NCBI RefSeq assembly: GCF_022682495.2 | Contig: NC_071399.1 | Coordinates: 11,203,342 to 11,267,341, forward strand | Length of the DNA: 64,000 nucleotides | Reading direction: 5' to 3' | Source: Desmodus rotundus | Lineage: Eukaryota; Chordata; Mammalia; Chiroptera; Phyllostomidae | In this document: positions 23,055 through 33,845 of the stretch, piece by piece | Layout: each line of letters opens with the position of its first letter | Position numbering within the stretch: the stretch's first letter is position 1 | Position numbers and translations under genes: made by a program | The notes under the pieces: model-generated | Told to the model about the DNA's origin: nothing | The model's input: only the letters and a program-made list of their open reading frames with translations | The model's database searches: none

Positions 23055-23165
23055 GTATATGTTTAACTTTATTTCATTGTTGACATTGTTAGAGATGTCG
23101 CCATCCCCATCCCCCTTTGCCCACCTCACCCAGGCCCAGCCCCCATACATGTAATTTTTTTTTTT
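23055..23165 (-). mobile_element. short L1-type 3' tail, minus
   Basis: 'tttatttcattgttgacatt', 'gttagagatgtcgccatccc' and C-rich text up to 'ggcccagcccccat' look like the antisense of a G-rich L1 3' UTR ending. It differs from the 'tacaactgtaattg' tail seen elsewhere and so represents another subfamily. A run of T follows at 23156. Flanks 'acatgttaa' and 'acatgtaa' could be a duplicated target. Confidence 0.5.
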
Positions 23166-23569
23166 TTAGTTCAGACAAAATAAGAAGAAAAACCTGAGTG
23201 TGACACTGAGCAACGGCAGTGGCCAAAAATTGACTGAACTAATGAAGTGGCTTTAATGAATTGGTCTTAATGTATAAGACACCAAAAAGTTTCCTCTTTC
23301 TACTCATTTATTAATATCAAATATTAAAAAATAACAGGCACTGAGTATCATTGCTATTAAAAGAAACTTGTATGAGGTAAGAGACATACATGCAAATTTT
23401 GTCATTTTACTTATGTCTCCAAGAAGGACTTGTCTAACTAGGTTGAGACAAAATGTATTTGCATTGATTTGTCTCTGCTGCATTTTGATGCAAAACATGT
23501 TTAATGGTATTTTGGTTAATATTTTGAAAGGAAATTCTTAGTCGTGTTGCAATTTAAAAAAATAAGAAA

Positions 23570-23885
23570 ATTTTACCCTTTGCAACAGCATGAATGGACT
23601 TAGAGTACATTATGCTAAGTGAAATAAGCCAGTCAGAGAAAGACAAATACCATGGGATCTCACTCATATGCGGAACAAACTGAACTAACAAACAAAACAG
23701 AGACAAACTCATAGATGGAGAGCAGATGACAGCTACCGGCAGAGGGGGTTAGCCGGTGGAGGGATGGAGCAAAAAGGAAAAGGGACTCACATACATGCAC
23801 AGCAGACAGGGTGGTGATTGTGGGAGGGAGGATAAAGGGGGATAAATGGTAACAGAAAAACTACAATAAAAATTTAAAAAATTAA
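23570..23885 (+). mobile_element. L1 3'-end fragment
   Basis: Starts 'accctttgcaacagcatgaa', goes on with 'tatgctaagtgaaataagcc', 'gggatctcactcatatgcgg', 'ggagggatggagcaaaaagg', 'gtggtgattgtgggagggag' and an A-rich end 'ctacaataaaaatttaaaaa'. This is the last codons of ORF2 plus the 3' UTR, 5'-truncated at about 300 bp. The copy at 50880-51210 is clearly the same family. Confidence 0.88.
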
Positions 23886-26800
23886 AATAAGTAAATCTAA
23901 AAATCTGTCAAATATTGTACTCAAGCAAAAGTAGCCTTCCTACTTGCAGCTCTGCAGTGCAGCTCTCTACTGCATGCCTTCGGAATCGATTTTTCTCTCC
24001 AGAGCTCCAGAGAACTGCTTTCAATGTACTGTTTGCTGCTAGCGCTATGCAGATTTGCAGTATTGGAAAAGTAACTGCATGATTTACTGCTGTTTATTCG
24101 GAATCCTTTTAAGGGAAGTCACTGCAATTGAGCTAATAGGGAAATGTTTGCAGAGAATTTAGGCAGAAGAGGACAGCTAAGACTTCATAGATTGCTTTCA
24201 TATTGCAGGAGGAAATGCACAGAATTTTCCTGTGTATCAGTATCTGGCTTTCATAATACAAGGAAAAAGTTAATGCCCAAAGGCCATTTTTACAAAAGTA
24301 ATTTACTACTGCCTCACTAAGGCTTCCTTTTTTTTGTTTTCCTAAGCAAAAGGATACAAAAGAAATATGTAATGACAAGTTGGGGGCAAGTTGAGGGATG
24401 AACACATAAACTGATTTATGTCAAAAATATTATGTGTGATGCTGATAACCATTATCATATTTCTTCCTCTGAAAATATGTATGAACATGTTCCTAGGAGT
24501 CCTACTCAGACAAGGCAACATATTGCCTCAATTTAATCAGATATGAAATCCTTCATTTAGGTATAAGTAAAACGAGACAGAAGAAAATAATAAAAGAGAA
24601 AGTAGCTTCACGGTTATGCTACTAGAGAGTTTCTCAGCTTGTAAATATTAAATAACATATAGTTTTAAAATGTTTTAATACTTAGCAATAATTAGCTGAC
24701 CATGTTTTCTGAACCAAAAATTGGAATGCATGTCCCAGAGTCCCTTATCACACTGTCCCAGACCTAGGACCTGCTATTCGGAATCTCCTTGGGCTGAAAA
24801 AGGTAGAGCATTAGCAACTTGAGTAAAATAACTAAAAATAAAGTCCATTACACCATGATGTGAACAGTGGCATCAGAGAATGATACACTTAGCATCACTT
24901 CTGTTTGGTACTATGTTATTACAATTTACAAACATAAATATTTCATGCCCTTTGTTCAAAGGGACTCATTTTGACAAAGGGCTCATTTTGACCAAGCAGA
25001 GGCAGATGTGTTTGAAACATGCATGGGATGCAGTTGTCCAAAAGAAGGAAAAATGAAGATTCCCCAGAAGTGGTCATTTCCGTGGTGCTCAGTAAATTTA
25101 TATGTCTAAGCAGCCACAAACATAGCCCGTTGGAGAAAAGTGAGTACTGTAAGCACACTTCAAATAGAAAAGCAAAACATAAAATATAAAATTTAGAAAA
25201 ATTAATACTTTCTTGCTCATACTTTAACATTTAAGATCCATCCAGATTCCTATTTTTGTGAGTCATAATAAATTAGGGAAGTTAGTTTTAGACATAAAGG
25301 AATGTTGGAGTGCTAAGGAAATTCATTTCTGTACCTTACAGACAAATTTCAATAAAACTGAAGATTAAATATCTTTATTTTAAAATGGTAATCAAAGTTC
25401 TACTTTTTGTAAGTGCAGCATAAAGCATTCAGGCAATTCTAATCTGTAGAATCTAAATATTAATTTAGATAAAAATAGTAAAGTAAATCATTTCAGGGAA
25501 TTGGGAAATTACCAAATGACATCAACAACTGTGGAAGTGTTTATTCATAAAAAACTGGTGCTGCATCCAAAAAAAAAAAAAAAAGGCAGTTTCAGGTGTT
25601 TACCTAGAGATATTCCCATTCCACATACCTAAACCAATGTAAACTCACAGATTTACCAGCTGGAGGCGGTAAATTGGGCTGGTGTCACCAACAAAGCAGC
25701 TAAGCATTTAACAGATGACATAGCTGAGAAAGGATCACTCAGGTAGAAAAACACAAAAGAGAGACAACATACACCCCGTTGAAGGACTTTTAAACTGTGC
25801 ACATGTGCAGGAGATGCTACAGAGCACAGTGAAGATCTAAACCCTGGATGGACCTGTGAGTATGTTGCATCTCAAATGCATTCTTCATTCTGCACAACAC
25901 TTAGGTGGCAAAGAGGGGAAACTTTTCTGGTTGGGGTATTTCAGCATAATTTCCATATAAGTGATTGCATAATCACTAAACAGTACAACTGAGTGGAAGA
26001 CCTCAGGAAGAGAGAATTTTTTAAAGTACAAAGAAAAAGATAAGAGAAATTACTGGTACACACTATTTTGCAGTTTGAGTCTAGACAAGTTAATTGATTA
26101 TTAAAGCAAGGCAAAGCAAAACGAAACTAACAACCTTTAGAAGAATAATTCAGAATCCAGAGTTGGGACAATATTCAATGTTTAAACAAAAATATTAGAC
26201 ATAAAAAGACCAGGAAATTGTCAGGCATAATAGGGGAGAATAAAAGTAAATAGAAACTGGCACTGAGTGGGCACAGATGCTGTATTTAGCGAAAAAAAAA
26301 AGCGACAAAACGTTTAATTTGTTTCAAACAATCAAAGAAAGATAGGCTCAAATAATAAAGACTGCGGACTTTGAGAGAGGACATGGTTGGGGACCAGAGA
26401 CGGTGAAGTGAAACAGAGTGAAGCTCTCCTGCGCCAGGAAGGGCAAGGCTGCGTTTAGTCAAGGTGATGACCGCCACACGGATGCTGTGGTTAGCCAGGA
26501 AGATGGAAGGAGACAGAGCGGGAGAAAAACCAAGCAAACAAACAAAAACGTGAGCCCAGGGATACAGAAGTGTGAAATAAAAATAGGGCAAGTGTCAGCT
26601 CTTGACGAACTAAAGGCAGAGCAGAAACGGGGACAGTTCCTGTCCTAGTTGTTATGTTTCCGATGTGATTCGAACAGGAAGATTGGCCGAGAATGCCTAA
26701 CAGTACAGCAATGTGGCAGTCCTGGAAATAAGACATTTTCTTACTACAAAACCTGTTCTCCCCCCTCACAGCACTACCCAGATTCGTATACTTTGCCAGA

Positions 26801-28311
26801 GGAAAAAGTAATGTGTGCCCCTCTGGATACATTTACACGAACTTGGACCCGAAGTTTCACTTTTTCAAACAGATTGGTAAAATCTAGTTCTGAGAAATTT
26901 ATGACACTGCCTTCCTATTCAGGGCTCCAACATAACTCCTGGCAGTTATGTGCAATGAACAGCAGATTGTCATCCTCAAAAGCTTTGCTCTTTGGTTGAA
27001 CCTGTAATGATTTTGCTGGCCTTTTATTACTTAAGAGAGCAAGGGAAGAGGGGCTGCTGAGTTATTATAATCAGAATGTTTGTGCTGGGATTCAGGCAGC
27101 CACCGACCCGACCGAGAGGTTATATTCTCTAGTTCAGCATTTGCCTTTTTTTTTTTCTATTGTGATTTTCTTTTGTACCAGCAGTAATAAATAATACATC
27201 TCTCAACACAGCCTCCCTCAGCCATGGAATTCAAAAACCATTCAATATCAAGTTCTCCCTTTGGAACTCCAAGTACAGAGCTGCTGGTTGAGACAAATCC
27301 ATCCCCAATATTTAGAGATCATAGAAAGTTAGAAGTTCAAAGCACCCGCGCAGCGTTATAAAGCAAACGCTGGACTGCAATGCAAGACCAGCATAATTCA
27401 AACAGGGCATCTTTCTCAAGCAGCGAAACTTCTCAAGCCGTTAAAATGACTAATAACCTGTACTTATAAAATGTCTTCTTACAAAGGAGCTTAAAATGTT
27501 TTACTAACACGATTTCATTAAATCTACCTTCATCTCCATGGAATATGTGGTAAGAGTAGTTTTTACTACCTTTCCTGCCTTTACCTCTGGTTCAGGTGAC
27601 ATCTGACATGCTGAGGCTGTAGACCCAGCTCATTCTGGGGACTGGGGATGATAAGAGTTCCTTTTACTTGCTTCCCCAACTTCACTGTATGGTGAGTGAT
27701 ACCATTTCCTTAATTCAGGTGATCAGATCTCTTGTCACAAGGGTGAGAGTAGAGTTGAGTATAACTGAGCTAATATTACACACTAAATTCATGATAATAT
27801 CAATAAGCTTCCATTTATCTGTGTTCTTAGCCATTAATTAAAAACTTTCAAATAATTATCTGTCCTACTCAGACAAACAGTGAGGAAAATTTGTTGGGGA
27901 AAATTTGTTGTGAAAAATAAAATAATCAGCTGTGTACATTTCTGCTTTTGAAGAATCTGAATTTAGGAGAGAAGTGCTGAAAAGCACTAAAATTATCTGA
28001 ATAATGTGCTTTTCCTTAAATAACAGTCTTCTCTGGGGATTGTGATATTTCAAAAAAAAGTCTTCACATCTTTTAAGTGGTAAAATGGCAGGCAATTATA
28101 TCAAATTGTAATTATAACCAAACTAACTTCATTAAAAATTTCATTATAATGTAAATGTATTCATTTGGCGATTTCAATGCCTTTACATGCTGTTGTCTGA
28201 AATCTTTTTACTGGTCGTTCAGTTGCAACAACACTCTCTGTCTGTGTGCCTCTGCCTGACTCTTCTTTCTGCCCTAAATACACCAGTTTTTCATTTTTAT
28301 TTTTTTTATTT
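23886..28311. other. unassigned sequence
   Basis: Over 4 kb without a recognised gene. A weak minus MIR may lie at 27450-27590 ('gatttcattaaatctacctt'). A 17-nt A run lies at 25568-25585. Overlapping frames at 26286-26999 (both strands, 76-116 codons) have no splice sites or recognisable peptide. A small direct repeat ('aaaatttgttg') lies at 27888-27911. Confidence 0.45.
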
Positions 28312-29415
28312 AATCTTTTTATTGTATTTCTAATGTGTAAATGTCCCATAGTTGTTTTATCCACTCATCTACTGATGGGCACTTGGGCTGCTTCCATATC
28401 TTGGTGATTATAAGTAACGCTGCAAAGGACAGAGGGGTGCTTGTGTTCTTTCAAATTGGTGCTTTAGGTTCCTTCAGATATATTCCCAGAAGTGGGATTG
28501 CTGGGTAAAAAGGCAGATCCATTTTAATTTTTTTGAGATATTTCCATACTGCTTTCCACAATGGCTGTACCAGTCTGCATTCCCACCAACAGTGCACAAG
28601 GGTTCCCCTTTCTCCACATCCTCCCCAGCACTTGTTTGTTGATTTAGTGATGGCAGCCATTCTGACCGGTGTGAGATGATATCTCATTATGGTTTTAATT
28701 TACATTTCTATGGTGATTAGTGACACTGAGCATCTTTTCATATGCCTATTGGCCATCTGTGTGTGCTCTTTGGAGAAGTGTCTATTCAGGTCCTTTGCCC
28801 ATTTTTTAATCAGGTTGTTTGCTTTTTGTGTGTTTTGTAAGTTCTTTTTAAATTTTGGATATTAACCCCTTATCAGATGTATCAGTGAATATGTTCTCCC
28901 ATTCTGTGGGTTGTCTTTTTATTTTGTTGATGTTTTCCTTTGCTGTGCAAAACTTTTTAGTCTGATGTAGTCCCATTTGTTCATTTTTTTTCTTTTGTTC
29001 CCCTTGCCTGGGGAGATAGATTCAATAAAATATTGCTACCAGCAATGTCAGATTTTGCTGCCTATGTCTTCTTCTAGGATTTTTGTGGTTTCAGGCCTAA
29101 CATTTAAGTCTTTGGTCATTTTGAATTTATTCTTTTGTGTGGTGTAAAAAGGGTCATTTTTCTGCATGTATCTGTCCAATATTCCCAAGACTATTTATTG
29201 AATAAATTATCTTTACCCCATTGTATGTGCTTGTTTCCTCTGTCAAATATTAATTGACTATAAAGGTGTGGGTTTATTTTGGGGCTCTCTATTCTGTTCC
29301 ATTCATCTATATGTCTCTTTTTATGCCAGTACCAGGCAGTTTTGATTACGATGGCCTTGTAGTATAGTTTGATATTAGGCAGCATGATTCCTCTAACTTT
29401 GTTCTTCTCTCTCAG
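28312..29415 (-). pseudogene. L1 ORF2 C-terminal part, decayed, minus
   Basis: Minus-strand translation gives clear L1 ORF2p C-terminal text: a 78-codon frame at 28451-28687 beginning '[13 protein letters not shown]' with the cysteine-containing '[18 protein letters not shown]' segment, and a 64-codon frame at 29191-29385 with '[18 protein letters not shown]' and 'WGKDNLFNK'. Stops and frameshifts separate them. The 3' end is unusual: the L1 text stops within ORF2 near 28332, followed on the minus strand by an A-rich stretch with 'caataaaaag', so the normal 3' UTR is missing. Right of 29415 the L1 jumps to 5'-UTR-like text. Confidence 0.88.
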
Positions 29416-29654
29416 GTACCCCTCTGGAACTTCAGGGGCCAGCCGGCCCTATGGCACCTCCTCTGCACTGCCTACCAGTCTCATTGTGGTGAAGTGCTTT
29501 CTTCTCTCTGTCCTTGGTTTTCAGGCTTCTCTCCAGCTAGTTTCAGTTGGTTATTCTGGATGATTTCTCTACAGTTTAGTTGTAACTCCAGATTGGTCCT
29601 GGGAGGAGGTTTGCGTAGCTTCCATTTAGTCCTCCGCTATCTTGGATCTTTTTA
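29416..29654 (-). mobile_element. L1 5'-UTR-like segment fused to ORF2
   Basis: Read on the minus strand it opens 'gatccaagatagcggaggac', then 'cctcctcccaggaccaatct' and 'acaactaaactgtagagaaa', which I associate with the start of L1 in several placental orders. It joins ORF2 text directly at about 29412-29418, without ORF1 or the endonuclease and most of the reverse transcriptase. A 9-bp repeat 'atcttttta' flanks the whole composite (28313-28321 and 29646-29654), suggesting that it was inserted as one unit. Confidence 0.6.
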
Positions 29655-29774
29655 AAGTCTCCTCTACGCCACACAAAAATGTAGGTCCTTCTCACACTGG
29701 GCCCCCACTGTGCTATGAAAAAAACATTATCTGTAGTTCTCCCCTCAGCTGTTCAGTAAGTGCTAATGTCCCAG

Positions 29775-29882
29775 TCCTCTCTTAGAATGCACCCTGCTTG
29801 AAGGGAAGGGAGTACAGTCCTGGTGCCTGGCATGTGATATGTGACATGCACTCTAAATGAATGGATGATTTAATCAATCCTT
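29775..29882 (+). repeat. L2 3'-end fragment
   Basis: 'gaatgcaccctgcttgaagg', 'tcctggtgcctggcatgtga' and 'tctaaatgaatggatgattt' follow the conserved 3' end of L2 in order. Short and diverged. Confidence 0.55.
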
Positions 29883-29991
29883 GATGATTGCACTGTATCT
29901 TAACATCGTATCCCATTTATTTAGTAAATAAGTCTGTAACTATATAAATGATAAAGGAGTGAATCATTCAATTGATCAATAAATGTATTTT

Positions 29992-30045
29992 TAATTATTT
30001 TATTGTTGTTCGATTACAGATGTCTGCACTTTCCCCCCATAACCA
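29992..30045 (-). mobile_element. 54-bp L1 3'-tail insertion, minus
   Basis: 'attattttattgttgttcga', 'ttacagatgtctgcactttc' and 'cccccat' are the reverse complement of the L1 3' end seen at 31095-31140. A 17-bp duplication (16 of 17 matching) that begins 'atcaataaatg' flanks it at 29975-29991 and 30046-30062. Only about 45 nt of L1 plus a short tail were copied. Confidence 0.8.
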
Positions 30046-30537
30046 ATCAATAAATGCATTTTGATAAACGCGAGCCTCCTTCAGGTACCTCTTAGTAAAA
30101 GAGCACTGCAGGGGAAGGGTTAACGTCCAGCCCCTGCGAGTCACCAAGGCGTGTACAAACTCAGACCCGGGCCATACACTGAGCCCCTTGGTTTCTACGC
30201 TGCATTCACAGTGAAGAAAGGCATAGCTTCCGACAGCAGCCTTTTGTCAGGATTGCTGTTCATAAATATGCTCATTTCTGTTTTCTTATTGTCAAAGGTA
30301 TATTGGTTGCCATCTTGAATATCTGTCATTTATCAAGTTACTAACACAGGGTTTAAAAACTGTCTTTTCACCAAGCTCTCCTGTGCCAAACACAGCCAGA
30401 TCCACAATCATTTAAAATCATTTAAGTCATTCTATGTTTTAAGACAGTGGGATAATTTGGGTCCTCAGAGTTCTGTTAATGGTTGTTAGATTCTCACTCA
30501 TATTCTCCTCTCCATGAATCTCCCTCCACCATTTTGG

Positions 30538-30566
30538 GTCTCTCTCTCTCTTTCCCTCCCTCTCTT

Positions 30567-30655
<89 letters not shown>

Positions 30656-30660
30656 TTGTG
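30538..30660. repeat. (TC)n - (TG)n compound microsatellite
   Basis: Imperfect then pure TC repeat (30538-30618), a short 'gatatatat' spacer, then (TG)n to about 30660. The TC half is a long polypyrimidine-polypurine mirror repeat, able in principle to form a triplex; the TG half is a classic Z-DNA former. Certainly length-variable. Frames over it on both strands (S/L or R/E repeats) are artefacts. Confidence 0.95.
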
Positions 30661-30940
30661 TACATATATCATTACTTACATGGTGATAAATATTCAATAA
30701 ATACTTCATTTGCATCTAAAAACAGTGGTATGGAAGAAATGGTGATCATCAAAAGTCACATGACTCCACATAGATAAAATATTTTCTTTACTTTCTGTTC
30801 CCTTCACTCAGGACCCCTCAAAACTCCACTAAAGTAGAGACAGAGTTTAAAGAAAATGTATATAACATTGTGATAACAATATTATATCTCACTTCATAAA
30901 TCGACAGTCTAAGTATTGTGTTGTAAAAATTTAGAAATAT

Positions 30941-31149
30941 TGAGGTTAGGAACAATCTAGCAATAGCCAGGGGGGAGTGGGGAGGGGACAGTGAGGAGAG
31001 GGGATTACAGGAGCTACTATAAAGGACACATGGACAAAATCTAGGGGGAAGGGGGAGGTGGGGGAGGGAGGGGAGTTCGGCTGGGGTGGGGTGGAGGGAT
31101 GGGGAGAAAGGCATACAACTGTAATTGAATAACAATAAATTTTTTTTTT
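30941..31149 (+). mobile_element. L1 3'-UTR insertion with G-rich tract
   Basis: A 209-bp insert holding 'ggggggagtggggagggg', 'gctactataaaggacacatg', 'gggggaggtgggggagggag' and the terminal 'tacaactgtaattgaataac'. It is flanked by a perfect 13-bp duplication 'aatttagaaatat' (30928-30940 and 31150-31162). It contains only 3' UTR, including the G-rich polypurine tract typical of that part of L1. The end 'aacaataaattttttttt' has T rather than A after the polyadenylation-like signal. Confidence 0.8.
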
Positions 31150-31162
31150 AATTTAGAAATAT

Positions 31163-31954
31163 ATCTTTCTCCCCTTAAAAGGCATCCTCATTGATATATC
31201 ATTTGGCATTACCTTATGCATTTAGTAATGTGCAGATGTGCTGTGACGAGGTCCTGAAGTAAGAACTATTCCCAGATAATTAATGGACTCAGCCACCATT
31301 ATGCATTGCCACACAAACGCAGGAATCAGTATGCAGAGAGTGGAGGAAGCACCTTTGATGGTATTTGCATAAAGTCCTGTAATTCAGTATCTCATTTAGC
31401 TCAGTGGCATAAAGGTGCTGTTGAGCCTTTAAGGATGCTATTATCCTAATCATATTAATTCTAGTGAAGAGCATTTTGCAGCAGTGACTATACAGCAAAG
31501 GCCAACTGGCAGCTGTGAAATGGTGTTGAAATATAAGAGATTAAGCACACCTTACGAATCAGTCTGCAATTGTACCATTAAAATGCATGATCTCCCCATG
31601 ATGGTGCTTGCCAAAAATAATAAATTACCCACGGAGTTTATTTATTTAGAATTTTTAGGATTTCACCAGGTTTTTTTCAATAGACAATTTTACTAGGTAT
31701 CCAAACACACACACAGAGTGAGTATTCCATTGAGGCTTTGATTTGTGGTGAACACGGATTCAAGACTAATTAATATTTTCCCTTCTCCATGTTTCTGACC
31801 ATCCTCAAAAAGAGATGAACCAGGTATTATCAATAGAAATGACAACAGTAATGGTAATAACAATTATATTTCCTTTTAATTTAATATTTATATGTGACTG
31901 GTTCTATTGTTATTACCCTGTTACTCTGATAATAAAAGCAGATACGAATACTAC
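31163..31954. other. unassigned sequence
   Basis: No recognised repeat or exon. Frames of about 70 codons on both strands around 31289-31696 are not supported by splice signals. Confidence 0.45.
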
Positions 31955-33845
31955 AACAAAAGAAAATGGCAGGCCAGTATCACTGATGAACATAGATGTA
32001 AAAATATTCAATAATATTAGCAAACCAAATTTAATAATACATTAGCATATACGATATACCACATTAATAAAATGAAGGGTAAAAATCATCTGATCATCTC
32101 AATAGAGGCAGAAGTGGTATGTGACAAAAAACATCCATTTGTGAAAAAACTCTCAACAAAAGGGATATAGAGGGAATGTACCTCAACACAATAAAGGCCC
32201 TATATGAGAAGTCCACAGCTAATATTATATTGAATGGTTAAAAAAAATGAAACCTTCTCCTGTATAATCTGGAAAAAATTTAAGGATGCCCACTTTTGCC
32301 ACTTCTACTCAACATGGTACTAGAAATCCTAGCCAGAGAAATTTAGAAGTAGAAAAAGAAAAAGAAATAAAATGCACCCCAGTCAAAAGGGAAGGAGTAA
32401 AATCAGCTCTGTTTGTATAGTATATGCTTTAAAAAAACATTTATAAAAAATCCTAAAGATTCCACACAAATAACTTAGAGCAATTAAACTTGTAAAAGTT
32501 TTTAAAAATCCAGCAAAGTTGGAGGTAAAAATTAACACAAAAAAATAAATTTATATACACTAACAATGAGCTATCTGAAAAGGAACAGAGCCCAGAATTT
32601 ACACCACACTTACACAGTCAACTGATCCTCCACAAGGTGGCAGAAATAAACAATGGGGCAATAATAGTGTCTTCAATTAATGATGTTGTGGAAACTGGAT
32701 ATCTACAGGCAAAAGAGTGAATTGGATTTAAATGAATTAAAGCCTTAAAAAGTATGCCTGAAACCATCAAACTCCAAGAAGAAAAGATAGAGAAAAAACT
32801 TGTTGAATAGGAATAGGAACAAATCTATCAAATTAAAAAGCACAGAAAAAATAAACAATCAACAGATTGGACAGCAACTGATGTAATGGGAGAAACTATA
32901 TGCAAATGATATATATAAAGTGTGAATTTCCAAAATATACAAGGAACTCTTACAACACAATAGCAAAAACAAGCAAACAAATAAACATAAAAATGAACTG
33001 AATAGACATCTCTTCTAAGAATATATACAAATGGCCAACAGATATACAAAATGGTGCTCAGCATCACTAATGTGATACCAGGGGTACCAAAATCAAAATC
33101 ACAATCAGACAGCACAAACACCAGATAGGATACCAATGTTTTTAAAAGGTAGTAAGTGTTGGCAATGATGTGGAGAAAAGGGAACACTTGTTCCCTGCTG
33201 ATGGGAATGCTCAGTGGTACAGTTACTCTGAAAAACATTATAGAGATTTCTCAAAAAACATTAAAAATAAAACTACCATATATATGTCCTAGCAATTCCA
33301 CCTCTGGGTATATATCCAAAGGAAATTAATTCAGGACTGAAATGGTAGCTGCACTCCCACGTCCACTGCAGTAGTAATCACGACAGGCATGATATGAAAA
33401 CAACCCAAACATCCACTAACAGATGAGTGATTCGAGTGTGTGTGTGTGTGCGTGAATGAATGGAACACTCGCTGAAACAGAATATTATTCAGTCTTAAAA
33501 AGGGAAAGTCTGCCTTTTGGGACAACGTGGATGACCTTGGAAGACATTATGCCAAGTTAAATAAGGCAGGCATAGAAGTACAAATACTGCATGATACCAC
33601 TTACATGAAGAATTTAAAATGGTCCCACTCATAGAAGCAGAGAATAGAACAGTGGTTGCCAGGGACTGGGAGGAGGGGAAAAGGAACAGGTTGAGTGACA
33701 GGGTGCAAAGCTGCAGTTGTCCGAGACCTTCCGCATGGCACAGTGCCTCTGGTGAACTCTGCTACGCTGTAGACTTAAACTTTTGCTAAGATGGTAGATG
33801 TCATGTTGTGTTCTTATCACATAACAAACAAACAAACAAATAAAT
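31955..33845 (+). mobile_element. old L1M, ORF2 reverse-transcriptase region to 3' end
   Basis: About 1.9 kb in continuous L1 order: 'ggcaggccagtatcactgat', 'caacacaataaaggccctat', 'cttctactcaacatggtact', 'ctaacaatgagctatctgaa', 'aaccatcaaactccaagaag', 'agacatctcttctaagaata', 'ctgctgatgggaatgctcag', 'attccacctctgggtatata', 'gtggttgccagggactggga', ending in an (AAAC)n-like tail at 33820-33845. No long ORF2 frame survives. A (TG)n at 33438-33452 is internal. The 136-codon minus frame 32828-33238 is antisense to it. Confidence 0.88.

Noticed and set aside
30439..30777. Frames with long R/E or S/L repeats on both strands
   Set aside because: Pure translation of the (TC)n(TG)n microsatellite.
32828..33238. 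136-codon minus frame rich in hydrophobic residues
   Set aside because: It is antisense to a plus-strand L1 ORF2 region, where A-rich sense sequence gives F/L/I/V-rich antisense frames.
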